A DNA stretch of 64,000 nt, from the NCBI RefSeq assembly GCF_000471905.2, contig NW_006495813.1, forward strand, positions 997,913-1,061,912, given 5' to 3'. Shown one piece after another: positions 24,035 to 36,100 of the stretch. Made by a program: the position numbers and the translations under genes. Numbering within the stretch: the stretch's first letter is position 1; each line of letters starts with the position of its first letter. Origin of the DNA: Amborella trichopoda (taxonomy: Eukaryota; Streptophyta; Magnoliopsida; Amborellales; Amborellaceae). The notes beneath the pieces are model-generated. The model was not told the DNA's origin. It was given only the letters and a program-made list of their open reading frames with translations, and searched no databases.

Positions 24035-27000
24035 ATGTGGGGAAATGGCCGATGTTATTGGGGAAGAAAGGAAGGGGAATTCCGTGGAATTGTTGTGGTA
24101 TTTGCTTGGATGTCGAGTAAAGAGAAGCATGTGAAGCCCTATGTCGAATTGTATGGATCACTTGGGTGGAATTCTCTGATCTGCCACTCGAACTTCTTCA
24201 ACGTGTAATCACTTTCTTTCTCTACTCCGGGTTTCTTTTTTCAGTTCTCTTTCTATTTTGAGTTTTTATATTTCTTTCTTGGAGATGATATATCTTTTTA
24301 CCAATCACTACTGTTTTTACCCCCTGTTACATGAGGTGGGTTTGATTTCTTAGTGGAGTACAAGCTAGATTTAAACTGAAATATAGGATATAGGAGTGAA
24401 GATAATCTATCTTATTAACAATCACTTCTGATTTTATTTCCTTTTATGTGAGGTGGGTTTGATTTCCTAGTGGAGTATAAGCTAGATTTAAACTGAAATA
24501 TAGGATATATGAGTTCAATTCGTGTCTCTTTTGCTCTACAACGCCAAAAGTACATGTTTTCCCATGAAATTATTGTGGAACATTCAGTCAGCTAGTCAGA
24601 CATTTTGTTTCTTTCTTATTTGGTCTGTAATTCATGTAGTTTATTCTTTTTTCTGGTCTTTTTTGGTGCTACTATTTCTCTTGATAAACTGGATTCTGTG
24701 TCCATTCTCGTGAAGTGTAGTCTTTATTAAAATTTTCCCAAAGTAAAGTAGACTTAGAAGGATTGTAAAATGAATACCAAGGGTTTTTGTTGTGGAGAGA
24801 GAGAGAGAGAGTCTAAAATGTAGCAGCTTCTCACCAAACAAAAAAAAAGCCTAAAATGGTGTTCGAAGAAACCAAAACTATTGGGAAGATGAAGAAAATT
24901 GACTCATCTTCTTTGTGAAAAAGGATTTAAGAGAAGAGACAGGGGGTTGGTGAGGATATAATTCTAAAAATAAATTCTTTGGTTCTCGAGAAGTGTACTT
25001 TGTCACAATTATCCTCTAGGCACCAAGGAAAAGATGTATCTCCCATGGCCCAAGGAATGTTGTTTAGAGAGTGGCCTTTAAAGTGAATGTTGAGGATAAA
25101 AAGCTACAAATGATGGCAGTCTGATTGTCATGAAAAATAAGCGAAATCTCACCCCTAGTAATTTTGTTGGAAACCCTCATCCGAGGGATATGGGGTAACA
25201 GTACCTAATGAGATCGAGGAAGCAACTATAATTCACATATATTTAAGTTCAATATGGCTAGTTGGCTCTAACATCACAGCTCAAATATCATTGGAAAAAG
25301 TGACATTATTTCTTCATCAATCATTAGAGCTATCTCCTATCAGTTTAAGACATGTAAACTTTTTGTAACTTTGTTATAATGCAAACCAATTTCCCACATG
25401 TTTAAAATTAAAGTTTTTGCAAAAACCTGTTTTTTTTTTTATTCTTCCTTTTCAAAGTCATGAGAAAATTCAATAACAAGTATCATGAGTAATTTTAAAA
25501 ATTTGAAACAGTTATGCAATTTCCTGAAACAGTTATGCAATTCCTAAAGTTCAAAATCAACTACAAAATTTATTTTGCACACTAAAGATCCGGTGGAGTT
25601 GAAACATAGTAGGTAACTTCTTCCAATGATCTCTTTTCAAAAAAAAAAAAGGAGAATCACACAATCTATGGAGAAGTATACAAAGAGACTATTTACTTTT
25701 AGTATAAGGAGATCAAATCGGGTGGTTGTAAGTGTGTCATTGATTGGACTCAAAGTTCAAAAAACAATTCTCGAATTTCGTGACACACCCCAAGCCATAA
25801 AATTTGACATGTAATGGCTTGGAATGATTGTGACCTCCTTATAACAATAGTAAATGGTCTCATAGTATACAATCACATGATCATTCAACAAAGAGGTGTG
25901 GGACCTAACAAATCAAGCCTATTATGCATTGAGCAAAAATCCGAAGTTTTGAATCCCAAATATTTATTTCTAGGAAAGATCAGAAGCAGTATTAAAATCT
26001 TGATCTAGGTCCTTGACTTGATCATAGTGAAATTCGACTCAACTGTTTTACAAATATGGAGAAAACTCAGTGAGTTTTTCAATATCGGAGAACACCTATT
26101 CTGCCACCATCAGGAATCAAAATTAGACCATGTCCAGATAGGGAAGCACATGCTGCCACAAACCCAAGGCCTCTTGTTACTATTTGCGTTCACTTATTTT
26201 AAAACTTAAAAGCTCAGCCAAACAGAGTTCTAATAATAAAACTATGGACCCCATGAGTTGAGTTTACATGGTTGAGTTGCAAAAACTCCTTTTGAGTTTG
26301 CGAACACTTGTCCTGAGCAATTCAAGTGGATAATTGCAATCTTTCATTCTATTATTGACTCTATATATTATTATGTGGAATACTGATGTTGCTTCTATGA
26401 GCAGATTTATCCCTGAAAATGCTACATCCCTGGCAGTTGTTATCCTTGATGAACTTATTAAGGTAATTTTCTTTTTTAACATTCATTCTGGTACCGATGT
26501 ATAAGAGATTTTCCAAAAACCAATTAACATATTGAAGATATTATGGGAAGCCTATCAGTATGCAGATTTAATGAAATCCAAGTTTAATAGCATGATATTT
26601 CTGTGATATGAACACAGGAGGTCAAGAATAGACAGTGCCCCATAGTATTTGCTACCTTTTCTGGTGGACCAAAAGCTTGCATGTACAAGGTCCTTCAGGT
26701 AAACTTTGCCATCTTTTGTGACATTATTAAAGTTTTACAATATCTTTTCACAGTTGATGGGACTCTGCGTTGCGATGACTCTGAATTTTTATTTTTCAGA
26801 TAATTAATAGAGTATGTGATGGACAGATCGATCCGGTAAGCTGAGTTCTATTGTGAATTATTTTATATCTATCCTGAGCATTTACTAGATGCTAAAAAAT
26901 AGAGATTTTACGAGGAAACTTGATCGCACTCATGCTTTCAATTCGTGTAACTTTTGTAATTCACAATGTTGAAATGATGTCTTTGGAAAGTAGAGGCAAC

Positions 27001-30000
27001 AAGCCCTCAATGTACAGAGCTTATGGATTGATTGTTTAGTCCCCCCTTTGTCATGGTATACTCATGAAATGGATTGAAACAGGGATTTTGTTGAAGAGAT
27101 TACAAAATGCGAGTTAAATGCATAACTAATAAATTGCTGAATATATTTGTTATATATGGTGATATGTCTATTGTTAGATGCATACAATTTCATTACCACT
27201 GAATTCATGGTTCAAGAGACGCTGCAATTTCTGTCATCTCCCTGTTATTATTTGTATCAAAACCTGAATTCTGCTTATCATGCTTTTATCTTTCTTTGTG
27301 AAGGATGCCATCCAGCTTGTTCAGCACTGTATTTCTGGACAGATATATGATTCCCCTGTAGATTTTATTAGCGAAACAGGTACTAAGTTTGTTGTTCATC
27401 CGACTGTTCTCAAAATGACAAATCCACCAAGGGTATTTTCATGGGCTGCCAGGGCCATTGCCTCTAGCTTGGATGCTTTCTTCCTAAGCAAATTTGAAGC
27501 CGATCGTGCTGATTATTGGCGTACCTTGTACTCATCAGTAGTGAGTTCCTTGTTGAAAAACTTGATACTCAGTTGACCATTTTTTATGGGACTTCACAAT
27601 AGTCTTTAATATTTCTGATTCCTCTACATTTATTTTTTGACTCCTATGCAGGCAACGGGTCCCATCCTCATTGTATCCTCAGAAGAGGACGATCTTGCTC
27701 CCTATCAAACAATTTGCAACTTCGCTCAGCGCTTACAAGAGCTTGGCGGGGATGTTAAACTACTGTCCTGGAAAAGTTCACCTCACGTAGGTATGTATTT
27801 ATTTGATCATCAATTGAGCAGCCAAATGACAAAATGTCCAAGTCAGTGTACTTTTTATCACAACACAAACGGTGATATTAGTTGACAGGGTAGATGGGAA
27901 CTTGCTGATAGCTTCGCATTTTAATGTTGTTAATATCAGTGTCTTAAAACCTGGCGGTTTGACATGGGACTCGCCTGAGTCAACTTGCCACGTGTCCCAC
28001 GGAAATATTACAGGACTCGCCTGAATCTTCACTTCCCAGGCCTTTCTATCCAAAAAGAATGGGCCAACTCAACTCGCCTAGCTCAGGATCGGGACCTTTG
28101 TGAGTCCCAAGCTGAGTCCAAGTTTTAAATCATTGATTGAAATGATAGATGTTGTTGCCATGAAATTAATTATGTTTCCGTAGTTCTAGGAATATTAGAA
28201 GCAATTAGTATTGATTATGCCATCTGCAAATAGTGTAAAACAACAGATCATGGAAAATAGGTGTATGAGACGCGTCGCTCATTGGAGCTAAAACTGAATG
28301 AGTAGGAGAGCAATCACTGGGTAAGGAGAGTATGCACTAAGAAAAGAAAGGAAAAGAGGTAGTTTTCTCTTGGTGGTGGTTTTTGGTGATGGGACAGCAT
28401 GCCATAACCTGGTGGTGCATGATATACAGTACTCCAAAGGGATGTGCAGCCTTGTTCCTGATGCCACAAAATGGAGATTAATCATGGTCATCCCCCACTA
28501 GAATCAGCTAACCATCTACTTGATTAGTTAGTTTGTCTTGATAGAATATCTGGGGATCTTTACTTGCCAAAACTATGAGTACGGTCTCTGTAATGTTGTA
28601 GGGTAGTGGTATATGACTTATCTAATTTTTACCTTGATTCTTCCTCAACTTTCCCTGAACCCTTAACCCGACTAAGAAGGGTGATGACCTTAAACTTTCC
28701 CTTAACCCGTCCCAAGCCCTTAGGTAAAAGGGGTGGTTGTGTTAGGTAGGCAACCAGCATAAAACTTTGCCAAAAGTTCTCATGAATCTAGAATATAAGA
28801 CATCTGCTTATGCTAGGGCATTCCCCCGTAAGTGACACGATGTATTGGGACGTATGGCCTCATTGAGGGTATGACCCTCAATAGAGCGGAATGGCGAACT
28901 AGGATTCGTGTAGACCCCAATTAATTAGGAAAATATCCCAATTAATTAGGAAAATTCTTTAATGATGATGATTGCTTCCTACGTAAATACATCTATTTAA
29001 GTGGTCATGCATATTTTACAAAGGAGCCCCTATGGAATGTACTTCTATCCTTGTTTACATGTATGATTTTATAGGCTATAAGTGGCCATTATCGTAGAGG
29101 ACATACTTGTAGAAATACAACAATAGTATTTGGGTTTGAAGTTTGGTTGTTGAGATCAAATTTTCAGACAACCAAGGAGTTTTAGGTTGAGTGGCAGTAG
29201 CATGGCTTGGGCCATTGGAATTAATGGAGTAATTTTAACTCATGCTATGTAGCCTTTTAATCCTTAAAAAGGGGTAGGTTAGCTTATTTGGACTTTTTGG
29301 GTGAAGCTTTGACCCTTAACCTCCCTCACTCGAACCAAATATGCCTACCACTAAGCTGAGAACCAAAGGGACATAATACCTCCTCCTACTTAACCTCAGT
29401 TATTAATTTTATAAGGATCCCTGTGTAACACAAAATACCTATTGATGAAGCAGGTATTTTTGAAAATTTATTCCCTGTTCATATGTACAGATTGCAATTA
29501 AAGAAAAATGATAATGTGATATCCATATCATCATGGTTATTTGAACAAAATATTGATAATGTCGTGGTGTTCTTGAACTAGAAATTTGCACTCAAACTGA
29601 TCTCCTTGACCTGAAGAGGCATGTATCTGATATTGGGTGGTTCACTACGATATTTTAATGATACATATTACTTCGTCAGAGAAAATGGATTGAAATTCTT
29701 TGGGGTCGTATTAATTATGCTGTGGATTCCATTACATTTTCTATGGACATTGAACCGTGAAAGGGAAGGATAAAATCCATTCCTCGGTTTCTTTCCTCTT
29801 TCCCTAGTCCTACACAAAAACTGCCTTTTTTTCATATTTATCATTCTTAATCATGTCCCAATTTTCAAAATCCTTACAGGTCACTACAGGCACCATCCAG
29901 AGGAGTACAGGGCTGCTGTCAAAGAACTGCTTGAGAAATCATCACTTGTTTTCTCTCAAAGAATGCTTAAACTACAGAAAGATGTATTGTCCTTAAGTGG

Positions 30001-30370
30001 CAACGGTTCTCACGATGCCATATCAGAATCAGTGTGCAGTTTACGAAAAGCAGCGAAATGCTCAAACCAAAGTCTAAGGAGGGTTGCAGTGAGTCCTAGT
30101 GACCACTTCTACTTGCCAAGCTCTGTAGAGTTGGACATAGGCAAAGTGGATGGGCCTATGAAAGATGAGAGCAAGGAATATGACATCCACGTGCACGAGG
30201 GCCCAAACATTAGTGCCCATGGTGTTCTTGGTAAAATCCTCTTTGATGTATGTGTGCCCAAGAATATTGAGAATTGGGATATAAAGCACGGGGCTTTGAG
30301 TTTGTCGCCTTTGAGGCATAGGCATGCTATGTTTAATCCCATCAAGTGTATCAGACGGTCAAGATTGTAA
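24035..30370 (+). CDS. DUF829 / TMEM53-like alpha/beta-hydrolase family protein
   Basis: Seven exons join in frame to a 403-residue protein: 24035-24204, 26405-26462, 26618-26698, 26800-26835, 27304-27540, 27652-27790 and 29880-30370. All introns are GT...AG. I chose the ATG at 24035 because MWGNGRCYWGRKEGEF matches the usual MWG...YWGRKEG start of plant relatives. Domain features follow the alpha/beta-hydrolase fold: FSGGPKACMYK around Ser91 (possible nucleophile), SSEEDDLAPY around Asp207/208, and SPHVGHYRHHPEEY around His239-His242. Plant and animal members (animal TMEM53 is at the nuclear envelope) have no settled enzyme activity, so substrate is unknown. The region from about residue 265 to the end is a low-similarity tail. 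Introns 1 and 6 exceed 2 kb; intron 6 contains a MITE and an RTE LINE end. A polyadenylation signal follows at 30381. Identity is secure; function is not. Confidence 0.92.
27937..28135. repeat. MITE with GTNTTAAAA-type ends (intron 6 of DUF829 gene)
   Basis: The left end CAGTGTCTTAAAACCTGG and the right end, read on the other strand as CAATGATTTAAAACTTGG, form terminal inverted repeats. The 199-bp body has repeated GACTCGCCTGA words. The ends resemble those at 53080, 53954 and 62266, so they belong to one broad family, most like hAT-type non-autonomous elements. No clear target duplication was found. Confidence 0.6.
28838..28975 (+). mobile_element. RTE-type LINE 3' terminus (intron 6 of DUF829 gene)
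   Basis: The segment with CCTCATTGAGGGTATGACC, then GAGCGGAATGGCGAA and ATTCGTGTAGACCCCAATTA, is the 3' non-coding end of the same LINE family found at 2338 and 20908. It ends in AATGATGATGATTG. A 21-bp part of the terminus (CCCAATTAATTAGGAAAAT) is tandemly doubled. Confidence 0.7.
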
Positions 30371-30380
30371 CTGTGATATG

Positions 30381-30386
30381 AATAAA
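30381..30386 (+). terminator. Polyadenylation signal of DUF829 gene
   Basis: AATAAA 11 bases after the stop codon. Its closeness to the stop suggests that other signals may also be used. Confidence 0.5.
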
Positions 30387-30455
30387 GGGTTCTATATTGA
30401 AGTAAAGGTCCCCTTCTATGGTTCTGTTTGATGATTTGTGCGTTCATGTTCTCAA

Positions 30456-30503
30456 GCCTCTCTCTCTCTCTCCTCCCCCTCCCTCTCTCTCTCCCTCTCT
30501 CTG
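30456..30503. repeat. (CT)n microsatellite
   Basis: An interrupted CT/CCCT run of about 48 bp, just past the DUF829 stop codon and possibly in its 3' UTR. Confidence 0.85.
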
Positions 30504-30509
30504 AGCATT

Positions 30510-32530
30510 TGCTCGTCTAGTGAGAAATCGAGTTGTTTTGTCATTTTGTGTGCAAGTTATATGGGCTGATTAGGCAAGTCATAGCTCTTTCTGGAACACA
30601 CTGAAGTTTTCTAAGATCATCTTCCTAAAGTAAATGTTTCAACTGAGACAAGTGCTTCTGTTTCAAGAGACTCGGATTAAGTATAGCCTATTTCTTGTCT
30701 GCAAATTTCTTTTTCTGGAAGGTCCCTCATCTTCTTCTTGTACCGATGACAGCAGATCCTAATTTTTTCTTTAGGAAAACGAGACGACTGACGGGCCTTT
30801 CGTTGTTTAGAAGTACTATGATTTGGCACCAATTCCCTATCATTTTACCCCAAAATTTACAGTGAATCTTCCAGTCCTGTAGTCATTTGCGATAATATTC
30901 GTTGTGAGCAGGTCCTTACATTTCCTGTAAAAAACGAGATAGAGGAGTAGGCCTGGGGCATCGGTGGTTAGGGGGCCGATGCCTCGCAATAACATCCGAC
31001 CCTCCATTTCGACCACATATAGGTAGGGATATCCAAAGCCCTTATCTCACAGCTTAGATATCCGTATGTAAACGTTCGTATAGGGTTGCAAGTAAGAAGT
31101 AAGTTGCCATATTCAATACCATTTAGTTTAGTGCACTGTATGTTATTTCAAAACAACGTCAATTTCAAAACAATGTCAAAAGGTAACTTGTCTTTTAACA
31201 TTGAGTTAAATCTATTTGAATAAAATAAACAGTGTAGATTACTATAATCTTACTTGTACAAATAAGATTGTTACCTTATATATATTCGTACCTAAAAAAT
31301 TATCTCAGAAACACTATTCTCTTAAAAATTTTAAATAATAAAATAAAATCTGTTATTTAAATTTTATATGGTCTATTATTAATATTCTGGAGAACAACAT
31401 TCAAATAGTTAAATCACTTTAAAAAAATCAATAAGGGGATCAAATGAATGATTTTACTAAAAGTTGTCACATTTAAAATTATTTTTATGATTGTACCTCA
31501 TCAAGAACTTATGTTAAAAAAATATCCAAATGGCCATTCTTTTAGGTTCGTAAGCTTGAACAAGTAAGAGAATTCAAGTAATTTTACCCACTTAAGTCAT
31601 TTGAGCCAATAACTTAAATACCGCTATTTATTATGAGTTCCAAATCAAGAATAGTTTTTCTTATTGACTTGTTTTTATTAGAAAATATTGTTTTAGGTTT
31701 GAACCAATAACAAGTGAGAACATTTTGTTAATTTGGAGACACTCCAATTAATCAAGCCAAAAGATATAAATATCTTATTTATTTTGGGTTTCAAACCTGG
31801 AACAAGATTTTATAATAGAAAGAACATGTTACAGATTTGGCATATGGAACAAATAGGGTATTTAATTCATTTGACTTGAATAATTCACATAACAAAATTT
31901 TGAGGAAGGTTATTCGGGCATTTTTCACAAAACAATTGAAAAAGCATGGTTTGACCATTTTATTGATATTTTCCCCTGCAGGGGCAATAGCAAAAATGCA
32001 ATCTGGTCATGTTTCTGTACTAACACAGTGACATGGTCCACCTCTTATTCTTCTTTAAAACTGAGATATAAATGGCACCCTTGACAAATATAAGAGATTT
32101 TTTTGTCCTTTTTATTATTTCAAGGCACAAAAGTACCCAGGGACCCCTCAATGATGGGCACAGTGACTGGGCTCCGCGACACAGTCTCCTAACCCACCTC
32201 GTAATTTTGGGATCCTCTTAAAATTTATTTCAAAAAACAAATTGGATTTTGAGTCCTTCAATACTTATCCTCCCTCCAAGCTCATGGAGTGATTTGAAAT
32301 TTTATTTTTTCCAAAAAAAAGGAATACAATAAAACCACTTATATTGAATGGGTATAAATTCCAAAATAAAACTCACTGAACTTTGTGACACATTCAAAGC
32401 GGTTGAGTTTTATATTTAATGTGACATAGGCAAATGGTCTAATAAAATATAATCTCTCTTTTTTTATTGACATTAGTTGCTAGTTGAAGATATTTCCCCA
32501 TAATTTTGGGGTCATAGAAATACTCTCTCA
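30510..32530. other. Intergenic DNA between DUF829 and FLDH genes
   Basis: About 2 kb of AT-rich DNA. I see no coding region, and the open stretch at 31837-32031 resembles no known protein. Confidence 0.5.
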
Positions 32531-32695
32531 TATTTAAGGGTTAGTCACTTGGTTTGATGGTCAAAAGCCCGAATAACGCTAGCGAGTTTGAATCCTAAGA
32601 GCGGCCATTTTGTACGTAAATTACAATTAAGACCATTTCTACCCCATTTCGGGACCCTGCTTAAACGAGAGGACCCCTTTTTAGAAATACTCCCT
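32530..32695 (+). mobile_element. tRNA-derived SINE (Au-like), tentative
   Basis: TTAGTCACTTGGTTTGATGG resembles a pol III box A region (tRNA form TAGCTCAGTTGG). About 35 bp later, GAGTTTGAATCC resembles box B (GGTTCGAATCC). The following GAGCGGCC, then ACCCCATTTCGGGACCCTGC, resembles the body of angiosperm Au-type SINEs. It lies about 450 bp upstream of the FLDH start codon. Confidence 0.5.
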
Positions 32696-33133
32696 TGTTG
32701 AGTTTGACTTGAGGGAGTGAATAGATAGCATGCTACCCTATAAACAAAAAATAATTAGGCAAAAAACACATCCTAACGTTAAACCAGGACATCTTGGTGG
32801 GTAAGATGTAAGTGTCGAAAATCTAAAAATTTAAATTTATTCTATTAAAAAATTATTTTATAAATGATCCGAAAAGTTTTATGTAAAAAATTCTTCCAAC
32901 CCGGTATTTTCCCCAAGGGAGTATGTCCACAAAATGATATCGCGCGAGCTCAATATAGGCGCTCCGTTTTTTATTCGAAATCTCTCCCCCTCCTTGGCCG
33001 GCAGAGTGAAGGAGAGAGACTGTATATCTTCGCTCCACCAAATTAGGTGAGAGAAACAGTGTGTGCGACTTTCCATGAGCGGCCGCGTTTTCTCTCTCTA
33101 GGATATCATTGAACAAGCTTAATTTGCAGAGGA

Positions 33134-36100
33134 ATGAAGGTGTTGGTGACAGGAGCCTCAGGCTACATGGGCGGCAGGCTCTGTGAGGCCCTTCTCAAGG
33201 AGGGCCACACAGTCAGAGCATTTGTGAGGCCAAGCAGTGATACCCATTCCTTACCCTCCCCCTCTCCCTCTCTAGAAATGGCCTACGGCGACATAGCACA
33301 CCTCCCCTCTCTCCTCGAAGCCTGCTCTGGTTGCGAAATCATCTTTCACACCGCTGCGCTTGTGGAGCCATGGCTTCCTGACCCTTCCAAATTTGTCACT
33401 GTAAGCTTACCCACCCATTTTCTTGTTCTTCTGAGTTCATGGACTCTGCTACTTTTGTGCTTGCCAATAAGAAATCGAATAGAACCCTGTGATGTCATCT
33501 TCTTCTAAATTCATGGCTTGATGCAAATTTTGTGGATAACTTTGAGAAATCTTGGTTCTGCAAGTCTCTTCATCTTAGGCCTAAAAGAGGTATTGTTGAA
33601 TTTGATTTGTTGGCTCTCTTGGGATTTGGAAATTAGACGACAGTGTTATTCGGCCTTTGTTCCCTTTTCACCATTAATTCTACAGGGTATAACGCTGTGT
33701 TCTTGATTTGGGTGGGATCACGTACCAGTATAAAGACGAGGACTCTGATTTCTAATGAATTTTCGAGTTTGAGTTGATGCCTTTGGAGTCAAAAGTGATT
33801 CCATTAAATTTACTGAATGATTTTGTAAGAACATGCGTTTGTGTGGCTTTTTTGTGGTTTCTCTTCCAGCCTGGGGATCATCATCATCATTTTCCAAGCC
33901 GTATCCCAATTAATTGCGGTAAGCTATGAATCATATTCCTCTGCCTCACTAAGATAGTACCCATATCTTTTCTCACTACTTCTATACATATCATTTTTGG
34001 CCTTCCCCTTGCCCTTTTAGAGCATTCTATTTGAGCCAAATCACACCTCATAATTGGTATTGTACTAAGTCTACGCTGCACATGCCCAGCTACCCAAGTT
34101 TATTTTCGCTCATCTTATCGCCAATTGAAGCTACACGTACATTACTTCGTATATATTTATTCTGAATTCTATCATTTCTTGTCTTGTCGCTCATCCATCA
34201 CAACTACGTTCATCCTAAATATATGATGCTTGGTCACCTAACATTTTGCCTTATAATGCATGGCTGGTCTTTGAGCCGTTCTATTGAAATTTCCTTTCAA
34301 TCTCAATGGTGTGCGACGATCACATAAAACTCTGAATGCACATCTCCGGTTCACCCACTTAGCTCTAACTCTATGTGCAACATCTTCCTCAATCTCTCAA
34401 TTCTCCTAAGTTATTGACTCTAAATATCTGAAATAATCTCTTTTACGTACTTCTTGATCATCGATCTTAACTACTTCCTCATTTCTACTCCTCTTATTGC
34501 TAAATTTGCATTTTATATATTCTGTTTTAGTCCGGCTAATCTAGAGTATCCCTCTTATGTTCTAACTTGACGTCGATGCTGCTTTTAGTCTCATCGATCA
34601 AAACTATGTCATCTACGAATAACATAAACCATGGTACTTCATCTTGTAGGCGTCTGGTTAACTCATCCATAAATAAAATAGAGAGAGATAGGCTCAACTG
34701 TGACCCTTGATGCCGGTTCATTGTTACTAAAAACTCCCTTATCACCGTTAGTTGTCCACACACTACTTAGTGCTCCATCATATATATCTTTTACTATGTT
34801 AATATAGCCTATCATATGCTTTCTCTAGATCAATAAATACCATGTGAAGGCCTTTTCCTTTTGCCCTAAACTTCTCAATCAGTTGTCAAAGTAGGAAAAT
34901 GACTTTGATAGTGGACCTTCCTGGCATAAAATTGATCTAATTTTCTGATACACTCGTTTCACGTCTTAGTCGTCGCTCAACCGCTCTGTCCCACAGCTTC
35001 ATAGTGTGGCTCATAACTTTAATCTCTCGAAAGTTCTTACGATTTTGTATGTCTCTTTTGTTCTTGTAAATAGGTACCACAATACTTTTTTTCTATTGGT
35101 ATGACATTTTCTCTATTCTAAATATCTTGTTGAACAACTTAATAAGCCAGCATATGCCAATCTCTCCCCCATGCATTTCCAAACGTCTATTGGGATGCCA
35201 TCTGGTCCTAAAGTGTTCCTATCTTCATCTTTCTCAAAGCTAGTTTTATTTTAGATATCCTAATCCTATGAATGTAACTATAACCTCCACCCTCATTTAT
35301 GTCAAAGATTCCTCTTCTAACCTGTGGATGATCCACCTTAATAGCGAGTCTTAGTTGGTGGATTTTAACTGTATCTTTTCTGTTCTGTTCGTTTCAATTA
35401 TTATCTTGGATCCATATACCATTTCTTTTTTATTTGACAATTTTAGAGAGCAATAGTACTTGGAATGTTGTTATTTTAATTTTTTATAGCCATCCAATGT
35501 TACTCAATTATCCACCTATATAAAATATTTGAGCATATTGAGTACGAGCCTTTTTGTATAAATCCACATTGTCATTGTTTTGTTCTTGTTATTTTGTTTT
35601 AAATTTGGGGACTAGGTCAAAAATGGGATCTGAACTTGACAAGTACTGTTGCAATTATCAGCTCATAATCAATCAAGCTGATGCGTTAATATCTAGTCCC
35701 TGTTGACTTTTCTTTTGGGGGGTAATTTAGTCCCTGTGACTTAAATTGCAAGCTTATTCGAACTTGCTATAGATTTCTAGTATCTTTTGGCTCTTCTACT
35801 GTCATGGGCAAAAGAAATATGAGGCCATGTTTATACCAATTTGCAGAAGCAAGGGGTTGAGCTATGCCTAGTGATAGGATGGGTGAGAACTTCCTTGGGT
35901 TCCATTTAGTATTTTTTCTCATCTACACATTTGTTAAGTACTTCCATGTGATCATTGAGATTGAAAGAAACTCTGTTTCATTGGGTGTGAAAACATTAAT
36001 GCACTAGTGTTTCTCTAGGAGGCTGCAATCAAGTACTATTCCCACATTCACATGATTGTACCCCTATCAGCTTGAAGTCCTCATGGCAACGAAATTGAGG

